A stretch of DNA of 64,000 nt from Closterium sp. NIES-65 (Eukaryota; Streptophyta; Zygnematophyceae; Desmidiales; Closteriaceae). Numbering within the stretch: the stretch's first letter is position 1; every line of letters begins with the position of its first letter. The position numbers and the translations under genes were made by a program. Under the pieces are notes generated by a model. The model searched no databases. It saw nothing but the letters and a program-made list of their open reading frames with translations, and had not been told where the DNA came from. The stretch spans positions 62,001 through 126,000 of the forward strand of contig CANXME010002459.1 in assembly GCA_948144175.1 (NCBI GenBank). Direction: 5' to 3'. Shown piece after piece: positions 52,403 through 63,149 of the stretch.

Positions 52403-55140
52403 TCAAGAGGTGAGCAAGTGAGGCAAGGCACGCACAAGACCCAGCTGAGTACACAAGCGCTGATGATCACAAGGCGCAAGTGCCTTGGTGAAGATATTAG
52501 CAGTGTTGGCCTCTGAGGCCACGTACGCAAGACGCAGCTGACCAAGCTGCTGTAGCTCACGAGCAAGGAAGTAGCAAAGAGCAATGTGCTTCGTTCTGTG
52601 CTCCAGTCTCTGCTCTCGACACAAGGCCAGCATGGCCTTGTTGTCTACGTACAGCACTGGAGGACAACGAGGCAGATCTCCAAGGTCAGTCAGCAGGTAG
52701 GTGAGCCAGCGAAGCTCCTGTGCAGCCATGGCCCCGGCGTAGATCTCAGCTTCACAAATGGAGCCAAGAACAGAAGACGAGCGGGTAGCCCGCCACGAAA
52801 TAGAGCCAGAACCGAGGCTGAAGGTGTAACCTTGTGATGACCGCTACGTAGCCTGGTCGTCTGCCCAAGAAGCATCTGCGTGCCCAGGGAGGACCACTGG
52901 ACTCTGCCCTCCAAGCACAAGCCCCGTGCCCGACGTACTGCACAAGTAGTGCAACACCCTCTTCGCTGCAGCCATGTGCTCTGGTCGCTGTCTCCCGGGA
53001 GCAACATAGCGTGCCAAGATGCTAAGAGGGTATGCAAGGTCAGGCCGTGTGCAGGTCATCAGGTACATGAGGTAACCAACAAGCTCTAGGTACGAGCCAC
53101 TCGACTCTACGGACTCATCCGAAGGCAGAGCTGAGAGCGAGTGGCGCGTAGGCAGAGGAGTGGCCTGAGGCGAGGAGTACGTGAAGCCGAAGCGCTGAAG
53201 GACCTGCTGCACCATATGTGACTGAGTCAAGGTAATGGTGCGCTGTGCTCTGTCCCAGGTGATCTGCAAGCCAAGATTGCTGCGCAGTTCACCCAGGTCT
53301 GTGCACGTATGTCTCTTTTGCAGCTCGAAATTCACGTGGGCGAGTCCAGCAGTGTCAGCTGTGGCAAAGACCAAGTCGTCGACGTACACAAGGATGTAGA
53401 ACGGCGGCAAAGAAGTGTCGGTGCGCAGAAACAGCGACGGGTCGGTAGTAGAGGGAGCAAACCCAAGAGCCGCTAGCTTAGTCCTCAGTGTGTCGTGCCA
53501 CTCACGCGGTGCCTGGCGGAGACCGTAGAGTGGCCATTGGAGGCTCCACTGGGTGCCAGGAGGAAAAGTCCAAGTGAAGCCAGGTGGGCGGCGCAGCCAG
53601 ATCTCCTCGTAGAGGCTACCCTGCAAGAAAGCAGGGCTGAAGTCAAGAGAGTGAAGCTTGTAGTCGCGGTGAGCGGCTATGCGTAGTAGCACCCGAAGAG
53701 TGGTCATCTTCGGGGTGGGAGAGAAGGTCTGAAAGTAGTCAACTCCCTGCCGCTGACTGAAGCCACGAGCGACGTACCGCGCCTTGAAGACAGGCGAAGA
53801 GCCTGGCGGCCGCTTCACCCTGAAAATCCACATGCCACTGACGATGTTCGCCCAAGGTGGGGGAACCTCGTCAACGTAGGTGCCTGTGGACTTCCAGGAA
53901 ACCATCTCTGCGTCCATAGCTGCCTGCCACTTAGAGGAGTAGGGACCCTCTATCACCTCCGCGTAAGAGCGCGAAGTCGGGATGTCAAGCGCATCCGGGT
54001 CTCCCTCGGGGGTAAGCATTACGGACACGAGATAAGGTGAAGCAGCAGCCAGTCACTCGAACTCCTCCTACCTGTCCTCAAGGACGTCCGTGTGAAGGGC
54101 ACACTCACCCCCGACGGACGGAGGATAGACAGACGCAGACTCAGCAACAAGACTAGCAGCGTAGTCGAGACGACAGCGAGCAGCAAAGTCGACTAGCTCA
54201 CCAACGAGGGCAGACGCAGCAGTGGACTCAAAGGAAGGGTCAGTGACGACAGTAGCAAGGAGACGCGTGACAGTAGGACTGGCAGCACAAAGAGAGTCTG
54301 ACTCCGGGTCGGCAAGAGCAGGAAGAGAGGACTGAGGAGGAGAAGGCAAGGGAACACGCAGAGGAGCAGTGGACGGACGCAGAGATATCCGATGCGTGCT
54401 AGGGACAGGAGGAGGATGGTGACGCGAACCGCGACCACTAGTGCGAGCAGCACGGACAGGCGACGCAGGGCAAGACGCAGGCTCACGACGCTCAGCAAGA
54501 CCTCTAGTAGGACCACTGTAGGGAGAAGGAGCAGGCAGTGGGGAGGCCGGCTGTAACTGTAACTGGGACGGGACAGGCTGCGGACACTCTAAGGGAGGAG
54601 GAGGACCAGTAGAAGGCGGGAGACCAAGAACCTGCTCAAGGAGTGGAACAAAGTACAGCCGAGGCCGCGCGGTGACTCTAGACACAGCAGGGACAGCACC
54701 AGTACCCCCAGCAGCAGCACCAGCGCCAACAGCAGCACCAGCGCCAACAGCACCTCCAGCTCCAGTACGTCCAGCAGCACCAGTAGCAACCCCAGTAGGA
54801 CCGCCTCCAGGACCGACAGTAGGAGCCTCAGCGCCAACACCCTCAGCAGCTCCAGCACTCCCAGTACGAGCACCTCTGGCACCCGCGGCACCAGCACCCT
54901 CAGCAGCCGAAGAAACTCCAGCTCCAGCAGCACGCCTCCAGCGCCGGGTAAACCACTCGCGCACCTCGTGTGGAGAGAGTGGCCCCCGCCAAGACAAAGC
55001 ACCCGGAGAACCTCCAGGCCCAGCCCCCGCAGGCTCCTCACCCCCAGGCTCAGCACCTGCAGACGTGGCACCCCCACGCTCAGCACCTCCAGACATAGCA
55101 CCCCCAGGCTCAGCACCCCCAGGCTCAGCACCCCCAGGCT
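52403..55140 (-). pseudogene. Linker-RT-RNase H of H, one frame with stops
   Basis: A single frame runs from the linker (55096 leftwards; Ala/Gly-rich with RPRLYFVPLLEQVLGLPP) through RT (KARYVARGFSQRQG, LDFSPAFLQGSLYEE with Thr changed to Pro, catalytic ILVYVDDLVFAT, CTRPDLAYPL) into RNase H (DASWADD, SICEAEIYAG, DNKAMLALC, IFTKALAPCDHQRL). Stops interrupt it: TAG 54068-54070 and TAG 52844-52846, both at Gln positions, plus a nearby TGA at a Cys position. There is no frameshift. The upstream domains are absent. Confidence 0.87.
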
Positions 55141-55149
55141 CGGGGCCGT

Positions 55150-55680
55150 AGGGGTAGGCGACGGGGCCAGCAGAGGCGGGGCCGGGTTGGGAAGGGCGGC
55201 GTCGAGGCCGGAAAAGGGGCGGCGCCGGGCCGCGGTGGAGGCGACGGGGCCGCAGGGCGGCGGATCGGGGTCGGGAAGGGCGGTGCCGGGGCCGCGGGGT
55301 AGGCGACGGGGCCGCAGGGCGGCGGATCGGGGCCGGGAAGGGCAGCGCCGGGGCCGCAGGGCTAGGCGACGGGGCCAGCAGAGGCGGGGCGGGGTCAGGA
55401 AGGGCGGCGTCGGGGCCGGAAAAGGGCGGCGCCGGGGCTGTAGGGTAGGCGACGGGGCCGCAGGGCGGCGGATCAGGGCCAGGAAGGGTGGCGCGAGGGC
55501 CGCGGGGTTGGCGACGGGGCCGCAGGGCGGCGGATCGGGGCCGGGAAGGGCGGCGTCGGGGCCGCAGGGCTACGCGACGGGGCCGCTAGGGCGGCGGATC
55601 GGGGCCGCGAGGGCGGCGCAACGCAGCCGCTAGGGCGGCGCGACGAGATCAGAGAGGGGAGCCCGACTCGGGTAGGAGCT
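55150..55680 (-). repeat. Leader minisatellite of H
   Basis: Units built on GGGGCCGCAGGGCGGCGGATCGGGGCCGGGAAGGGCGGCG recur several times (55250-55560); longer periods alternate with short GGCGACGGGGCC units. The array meets the linker repeats at about 55140 with no intervening gag-protease-integrase sequence. Confidence 0.75.
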
Positions 55681-55729
55681 GAGCGCGCTCCGGGCAGGAA
55701 AAAAAAAATTGAATCGGTGGGCCCTAGGA

Positions 55730-55761
55730 ACAATTCCCACGAGGGAACCTGCTCGATACCA
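55730..55761 (-). other. Primer-binding site plus hairpin of H
   Basis: Minus strand TGGTATCGAGCAGGTTCC followed by GTTCCCTCGTGGGAAT, one stem-end base changed. GGGCCCACC lies about 10 nt further on. Confidence 0.8.
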
Positions 55762-55892
55762 TGAGAAAACTAGAACGAGGAATGAAATGACTAAGTGAAA
55801 GTTGGGTACAAATATAAACCCCTAGAAAGCTGTACCCCATATGTGCTACCCCCCACTATAGCCTACAGTAGCTATGTCATATAAATCTGACA
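55762..55892 (-). repeat. 5' LTR of H
   Basis: 131 bp, very similar to 52060-52188 apart from small indels. Confidence 0.9.
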
Positions 55893-55976
55893 AGGGGATA
55901 TATAGCTGTTTCGTTTCAACAGGTGATGCTTACAAAAATCGGAGTACAAAGCTGATTGTCTTATGTCAATTGTTTA

Positions 55977-58900
55977 TTAATAAAATTTGAACTTGTTCAT
56001 CACAAAGCGACCCTCACTAAGCTTAACCATATGAGCTACGCGCAGAATGTTATCAAGTGCAAGCAGTTGGTACTCGTTCTCACCTGCCTCCCAAGTATAC
56101 ACCGCACACTTTGATGCGTGCACCGCACCAGTGGCTCTGAAATAGCGTAAAAAGGCATACGCGCGCTTGGTAAATGCCTTTGTCACTGGCGTGTAGACGT
56201 CGATGGTGAAAAGCAGCAGCAGCCTCACATGCCAAATCACCTTGCGCTTTGTAATCTGACCCCCCGCAGCCGCAACCTCTTCACCAAGCACTGCCACGTC
56301 ACTGAACCATGGTTTGTTGCCGAAAGACGCGCAGGCTCGCACATAATGTGTCTGACTGGAGTACTTGGTAAATTCCTCGTCCCCGGAAATAGCCATGCTG
56401 TTCTTCACACATATCGTATTGTTCAGTACCTCGTCTTCTTCCGCTTTACCTTCCAACAGGCCTTTGAGCTTGGTCATGTCACCTGGCGCGGCCAACGCAT
56501 GCGCTTTCCACTTGTCACACCCATCCGCAACGCTTTCCTTCCAGCTTACACTGAAACTTATGGCTGCAAGCGTGTTGTGACCACTCTCCATTGCCTGACA
56601 CGTGCATGGTCAAGTGCAAATGCGGTAGAAAAGGGTGTTCGATGATAATAATGCATGGTACCTGAGAAAACAACTGTATGAACAAATACACACACACACA
56701 CAAACTCATACACACCCTCTTCACACATATACACAATCACTCATGCGCACACACACACATACATACACACACATGCACGCATACATGTGCACGTGCATGC
56801 TCGCACACACAAAGACACAGACACACGCACATACAGACACACACATACTCACACACACGCACACAGACCCACACACGTACCTCCTGTAGTGCAACCATCC
56901 GTTTTGGTCCGTCTTTGCTCGGTGCTTCGGATGCTTGAAGCACGCGTAGCATGTGCATTCGTGCATGGTGCAAAACAATTTGAGGGATTGGATCCCTCTT
57001 GTTGCTTGCACGGTACGCGCGCTTCACTAGCGGTTGATGAAGGTACTCCTACATGTTGGCGCTATAATGCATCGGCACCCCCGATCGAATGATGTCCTCC
57101 ACCACGTGTGCCAACGAATGCACCTTGGTGATGTCAAACTCCGACTTTTTAAGGCCCGCGAACACTTCCTTCAATAGCGGAATCAACCTGTAAGAGTGTG
57201 AGCCATGCATTACAAATATTCCACACACATAATACAATGACACGCATTAGGATTTTCAGCACAAGACACAACAGAATGGCACACATGAAGAGCACGGTAC
57301 AAGCATGCAAGACAAAGGTTAGGATGTGGGAAAAACGAAAGGAGAAAACACAAAGACGTTTAAGCTTTGAGCCACAAAAGTACAAGGAACGGTAGGGTTA
57401 AGGAACTTATCTTTTGATGGCTGCATCAACTTCTTGCAGCGTTTTTGTGGTGTGATACCAACGCCGGGAAGCAAGCATGTAACAATCCACGAATGCCGTA
57501 ACCGCACCCACGATCAAGTTCGGCACGCCGGAATTGGCGAGCACGACTGTGATCACTTGCATCACCGCATGATGCTCAAATGCCTGAAACCGCGCACCAC
57601 CCGCAAAATAACCGCTCTTCTCAAACGATGGAATTCGGAAACCCGAGATTCGAGTGTCGGTGGCAATCTGTTGCAACTCGATGTCGAGCGAATGTAGGAA
57701 CTTGCGATCCCGTGCGTAATACGATCGAATGTACGAGACAAAGTGAAAATGCGTGCATCACCTCGACCAGTAAAGCACGATATGGATTGCCGTCGAGTGA
57801 GTGGTCGCCTCTGAATCCCCACAAGGCTACCTGCGCTGGGGCGTGTGTGTGAAACTAAGGATTCGATTACAAAATATATCCCTTAGCACGGGGAATGTGA
57901 AACACACACGAAAATTCAAAATGGAACTGTGTTTGAAACATGGAGGATTGTACATATGCGACACACACTTACACACACACATACACACGCACACACACAC
58001 ATACAGAAACCCACACGCAACCACATGAAGACGCACTCGCAAACCATTCGTACCTTGATGGGATGAGTGCTGATTGCTTTTGATGCCTTGTTGCGCACGG
58101 GCCCACTTGGCAACGCCAACAACGCTTCAAATTTTTTGCTTTGGTCAGCTTCTGTGCGATATTACATCACCGCCCGCATGTTGCTAATGTCTTCGCATTT
58201 TACAAGATACCTGTGGCACGGAAAATTTGCTTTGTGACTAGCGAATGTCCCCGCCAGCTTGCACGCTTTGGGGTGATCGACCACATATGCGTAGACTGCG
58301 GGAAACACCGTTTGTGGTCGCCCAAAAGGGTCTTCCGTTACAATGCCACTGCTCACGTAAAAAAAAGCGATGAACATGGGAGAGATGCGATTATAAGGGG
58401 AGGGGGTGTGGATGTGCAAATGAGGTGAGCATGCAACATCTCATCGTATAAAACACGTTTGCAACCCATACACCCACACCCGTTAGAATGACCAGGACTC
58501 ATCCACACACTCAAAAAATACTCACGCATAAGATGCCTCCTTGAGTTCTTTGAGCACCACATCCAACGCCAGTTGGAAAACCTCCTGAAGAAGTGCCTTC
58601 CCCTCATCCGTCCGCAAATCCACGTTCGGAAGTGGCAGAAGCATAGTAATTATCCGATGCCCGTGTGGTTGCCAACGATTCTTGAGCGTGACATTTCCGA
58701 GGGTGAAATAGACCGGATGTCCCATAACACGCCCATCGTTGAGCAAGTTTGTCTCGTCGATGTACAGGATGCACGCTGCAATTACACCACCTCTCGAGCA
58801 TTCTTCTTGCATCTTAATCCATCCATCTCCCGTCTCGGGCCCCGCGTACATCCGCTGCTTCTTGTCGGACGTGTAGACTGCTGCCGGTTTCACCACAAAG

Positions 58901-59410
58901 CCGTCTCTGTTCGCGCTGTCCGAATACATCGCCTCGCCACCAAAGCCTCGACTATGGAGGTTACATGCACCATAACTTTCATGCTATTGCCCAACACCAC
59001 CTCCACTGCTCTCCATTCCACCGTGCCAGTAGCCTCCGCCAGTAAGGACTTCTCGTACCTCGCCAAGCCTGCGCTGTTCTTGTATGATGGCTTCAAGTAA
59101 CCGACCTCATGCAACACGCTTAGTAACGTCTTCATGTCTGTTGCCGACATCCTCATGCCTCCATTAAAACCCCGAATCGCCTTCGCCAAAGCCAGATCTG
59201 TGTCGAATGGGAGTTTCTGTGGAGTAGACTCTGCAGTAGCATCCATTGATGAAAACTCGATGTTATCGTCGTCGCCATCGCTATCGGGCGACGTTGGAAA
59301 CTCCAACGGTGGGGAGTTGACGCCGGTTTGCGCAGAAGGTGCTCCACTAGTGGTGGCCAAAGGCGGACCTGCTGCTCCACGTGGCGCAATCTGTGCACGC
59401 AGAAGTGTTG
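55977..59410 (-). pseudogene. Plavaka-type (EnSpm/CACTA-related) transposase gene with introns, decayed
   Basis: Minus-strand exons together spell the Plavaka transposase domain in order. They give GDGWIKMQEEC, IDETNLLNDGR and HPVYFTLGNVTLKNRW (58850-58660), then VFPAVYAYVVDHPKACKLAG and FPCHRYLVKCEDI (58330-58170), LDIELQQIATDTRISGF (about 57700), FDITKVHSLAHVVEDIIRSG (about 57110), EYLHQPLVKRAYRASNKRD (about 57000), YVRACASFGNKPWFSDVAV (about 56310) and LALDNILRVAHMVKLSEGRF ending at TAA 55977. Consensus introns include C/GTGAGT at 58526, AAG/GTACGA at about 58053 to CAG/G near 57826, and GAG/GTACGTG near 56882. Lesions: frameshifts near 58935 and 57750, a TAA near 58165, a TAG near 57036 just before EYLH, and a donor reading ATAAGT near 57405-57410. 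Such proteins cut and paste DNA in the nucleus. The 5' exon is uncertain; terminal inverted repeats were not found. Confidence 0.8.
56680..56885. repeat. CA-rich microsatellite in a Plavaka intron
   Basis: A long imperfect (CA)n with TAC and GAC interruptions fills the intron between exon borders at about 56882 and about 56600-56655. A similar CA run lies at 57958-58030 in another intron of the same gene. Confidence 0.8.
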
Positions 59411-59420
59411 GAGTAGGCTA

Positions 59421-61800
59421 GAGCTCGCTCTGATCTTTATTTTGGTGTTCTCATAATATTTCTCCATGCTTAGAGAGAGTTACGCATTCAGGTTCATTTT
59501 AGGTTCATTTCGTAGTTTTTAGTACAAACCGAACACACCCTAGGTTCAATTAGGGTTTCCAACCTTCTCTCTATTGTACCTCGACATTTCTCTTCCTAAT
59601 TCAACTTTTTCGACCCTACCTAACTCTCTCACCATCCATGGCTCCTCTCACCGTTTAGATTCATCCGCATTTCTTTGATAAGCTCCGGCCCTTAGGCCGT
59701 TTTCCGCGCTACTTAGCTAGACGACTTTTTTTTTTCCTTCCCTCTCGTTTCTTTCCCGTCATTCTTAGCATCCACGCGGTTCTCTTCGTTATACTCGCTC
59801 GGGTGCCCAAATCTAGTCCGAAGCGCGCCTCCCTACTGTTCAGATTATCCGCCCGCACCTTCCCTCTTCATCCCGCTTCCTCCTCCTCACGTTTCGGACG
59901 GTAGCACGCCAATTTCCGCCCGTAGCGTGCTCAGCCGTCCCCTCCCCCTTCCCTGTCTCATCGCGCGCGCATTGCGCTCCTGCTGCCGCGCGTGCTAAGC
60001 ACCATCCAGCAGCGCGCGTGCCTGCCCTTCCTTGCGGCGCGCTCTGCCCTTCCTCAATCCGCCCCTTCCCTCACCCTCCTCCTCCTTCCCTCTCTCCTTT
60101 GTGCTTCCCCCAATACCTCACCTCTTACTCCTCCTATTTTCTCTCCCCATTTGCTGCGGCTCGCAGCTCCTTGTGGCGCGCCCTGCCCTTCCCACAATCC
60201 GCCCCTTCACCCTCCTCCTCCTCCCCTCTCTCCCGCTAGTTCCCTCTCCACTATCTCACCCCTCAGTCCTACTCCGAGGCTGTGTCGGGTTTTCATGCCA
60301 CTGAGTGGATGACTGCCATCGTTGCTGAGTATGCGGCATTCACCAGAACTAATTCATACATTGACTCTATCCCCCCCCCCCTGGCGCCACCATTGTCAAA
60401 GGCAAATGGGTCTTCCGTGTCAAGCAGCTGCCCGGCGAACTTCCTGTCTTCAAGGCCCGCTACTGTGCTAAGGGGTTCACTCATCGTGAAGGCATTGATT
60501 ACTTTGCCACTTACTCCCCCACAGCCTGTCTCCCCACCCTTCGCCTCCTTCTTGACTTAGGTGCTCGCTGGAATTGGGAGATCCATTCCATGGACGTTTC
60601 CAATGCTTTTCTCCAGGGCGAGTTGTATGAGCGCATATTCCTTGAGCGCCCTGCTGGCTTTCCTCGCCCTTTCCCTCCAGGCACAGTTTGGGAATTGAAT
60701 CGATCTGTGTATGGCCTTAAACAGGCCCCATGCGAGTGGCACGCCAAGCTCACCTCCACCCTTCACTCTCTTGGCTTCTCTACCGCCACCTCTGACCCCA
60801 GTCTCTTTATTCGCATATCCCCCCACAGGCTTTACATCCTTGCCTGTATGGACGATTTGGTGCTGCTTGCTGAGGACTACGCCGATCTTGCAGCTGTCAA
60901 GAAATCCCTGCAGGCGCGTCTCATGTGCAAGGACCTTGGCAAGCTTTGTCACTACCTCCGCATGGAGATCCGTCGTGATCGTGCTCCCCGCACCATCTCT
61001 CTCTCCCAGTCTTTCTATATCCAGTCCATCCTCCAGTGGTTTGAGATGTCGCAGGCCAAGCCGGTCTCCACCCCTCTTCCCGCTAACCGTCAACTCACTG
61101 CCCCAGCCGTCCCTGCTCCTTCCTCTAAGCTGCAGCCTTATCCTGAGCTCGTTGGATCTCTCATGTATGCTATGATGTGCACTCGCCCCGACCTTGCTTA
61201 CCCCCTCAGTGTTCTCTCTCGCTTTGTTGGTCTAGGCCGCCACACTGACGTGCACTAGGCAGCTGCTAAGCGCGTCCTGCGCTATCTGCGCGCTACCTCT
61301 GACCTTGCTCTCACTCTTGGTGGCTCTTTTCCTCCCATTCTCTCTGGCTACAGTGACTCTTTGTATGCTGACTCCCGCCCTGATCGCCGCTCATCTCAGG
61401 GCTATGGTTTCACTCTTAGCAGTGTTCTCATAAGCTGGCGCTCTACTCGCTCATCCTTTGTATGCCTTTCCACCTGCGAGGCTGAGTTGTACCTAGGCAC
61501 CTTGGCAGCTCAGGAGGCTCGTTGGCTCTCCTTTCTCCTTGCTGAGCTTGGTCACTCTCAGTCCTCTGTGACGCTCTCCTGTGACAGTGCGAGCATGATT
61601 CATCTCACTCAAAATCCTGTCTATCACGCCCGCAGCAAACATATTGAGGTCCGCTATTTCTTTGTGCGCGAGCTGGTGCAGTCTAGTTTCTTACGTCTGC
61701 GCAAGGTGGACGCTGCTGCCAACCTTGCTGACATTTTCACCAAGGCCCTTCTGCGTGCACCACACCGTTTTTACGTGCGCGAGCTTGGGCTCACGCGTCT
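59421..61800 (+). mobile_element. Copia relic D (leader, RT, RNase H only)
   Basis: About 860 bp of C/T-rich leader-like sequence (59421-60280) is followed by RT/RNase H of a copia lineage distinct from family C. Its 5' LTR cannot be delimited, and gag, protease and integrase are missing. The right end is cut by the LTR of element E at 61801. Confidence 0.7.
60282..61800 (+). pseudogene. RT-RNase H of D with altered YVDD
   Basis: RT motifs: VFKARYCAKGFTHREG, MDVSNAFLQGELYERIF, VYGLKQAPCEWH, then the polymerase box reading LACMDDLVLL (Tyr and Val of YVDD replaced by Cys and Met; both Asp kept), and CTRPDLAYPL. RNase H motifs: SCDSASMIHL, HIEVRYFFVREL and LADIFTKALL. An 11-C run near 60371 lies at a frame change early in RT, and a TAG occurs near 61256. 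The frame ends inside the LTR at 61801. The protein is more like ordinary plant copia than family C. Confidence 0.82.
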
Positions 61801-61919
61801 TGTCAAACTCATATGCTTTAGTCTGTGTAGGCTGTAGTGGGGTAGACAATATGGGGTACAACACTTTTCCTACTTGTACCCACCTGCTTGCTAGTTCATC
61901 CATTCCTCGTTCTCTCACA
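61801..61919 (+). repeat. 5' LTR of E
   Basis: 119 bp, TGTCAAACTC to TCTCACA, among the shortest of the family C LTRs seen here. Confidence 0.9.
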
Positions 61920-61947
61920 TGGTATAGAGTAGGTTCCCTAGTGGGAA
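61920..61947 (+). other. Primer-binding site plus hairpin of E
   Basis: TGGTATAGAGTAGGTTCC overlaps GTTCCCTAGTGGGAAC. GGGCCCACC follows at about 61956-61964 and then a T-run. Confidence 0.83.
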
Positions 61948-62039
61948 CGTTTCCTAGGGCCCACCGAATATCGATTTTTTTCTCCTGCCCGGAGCGTGTT
62001 TCGCCCCTGCCCGAGTCGCTCCCCGTGTGCCTACCCTCC

Positions 62040-63000
62040 CGTCGCGTCCCCTGCCCTTAATGGCCCGTCGCGCTCCCTCACGGCCCCGTAGCGGCCCCTC
62101 TCACGGCCTCTCACGGCCCCTCTCACGGCCCCTTCGTGGCCCATTCGTGGCCCCTTCGTGGCCCCTTCAGGCCCCTCGTGGCCCCTTCGCGCACTCCCTT
62201 CGCGGCCCCTTCGCGGCCCCTTCACGGCCCCTTCGCGGCACCTTCGCGGCCCCTTTGCGGCCCCTTCACGGCCCCTTCGTGGCCCCTTCACGGCCCCTTC
62301 GTGGCACCTTCACGGCCCCCTCGCGGCTCCCTTCGCGGCCCCATCGCGGCCCCGCCCCGCTGCGCGTAGCGGCCCCGCCCTGTCACCAATCGCGGCCCTG
62401 CCCCGTCGCCAGTTGCGGCCTTGCCCCGTCGCCAGTAGCGGACCCGCAGCGTCCCCCCCGCCTCGTCGCGACGCCACTGCGGGACCCGCGAGGCGCAGCT
62501 CCTGTGCGTCGCAACGACCCTGCGGGACCCGCGTGGCGTCAACCCTGCCCGCCGCGGCGCCCTGCCCTAACCCGCGCCCTGGTGTAGCCGCCACTGCATC
62601 AGCCGCCCCTGGAGCAGCCGCCACTGCAGCAGCCGCCCCTGGAGCACCCTCCCCTGCAGCAGCCGCCCCTGGAGCAGCCGCCCCTGAAGTAGCCGTCCCT
62701 AGAGCAGCCGCCCCTAGAGCAGCCGCCACTTCAGCAGCCGCCCCTGGAGCAGCCTCCCCTGCAGCAGCCGCCTCTAGAGCAGCCGCCTCTGAAGCAGCCG
62801 CCCCAGGAGCAGCCGCCACTGCAGCAGCCGCCCCTGGAGCAGCCACCCCTGCAGTAGCCGCCCCTAGAGCAGCCGCCCCTGCCGCAGCTGCCTCTGGAGC
62901 AGCCGCCACTGCAACAGCCGCCCCTGTAGCAGCCACCACTGCAGCAGCCGCCCCTGCAGCAAACGCCTCTGGAGCAGCCACCCCTGCAGCTGCCACGGAG
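62040..63000 (+). repeat. Leader minisatellites of E
   Basis: Array 1 (62050-62350) is built on CGGCCCCTTCGTGGCCCCTT. A later array (62580-62990) is built on a 30-bp unit GCAGCCGCCCCTGGAGCAGCC / GCCACTGCA. They are translatable as Ala/Pro repeats, but no Gag motif is present, so I treat them as non-coding leader. Confidence 0.75.
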
Positions 63001-63149
63001 CCCTCGCCCTATAGTGGTAGCGGCCTCGCCATTGCCGCCGTGGTACGCCTGCCCTTCTCGCCACTGGTGAGCACTGCCCTGCCCGTACTGCTGTTACTGC
63101 TGCTCTTGCTGCTATTGCTCTTTCTAATGCTACTGCTACTCCTGGCGTG

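Larger units (their letters stand above)
52060..55892 (-). mobile_element. Family C copia element H, gag-protease-integrase deleted
   Basis: 3,833 bp with LTRs 52060-52188 and 55762-55892, perfect target duplication AGGGG (52055-52059, 55893-55897), polypurine tract at 52189-52200 and primer site with hairpin beside the right LTR. Inside are only linker, RT and RNase H, joined at about 55140 to leader repeats. Both ends and the duplication are intact, so the deleted form may itself have inserted, or the deletion happened in place. Confidence 0.93.

Noticed and set aside
57958-58030. Telomere-like or regulatory CA repeat
   Set aside because: A plain dinucleotide microsatellite inside an intron of the Plavaka gene.
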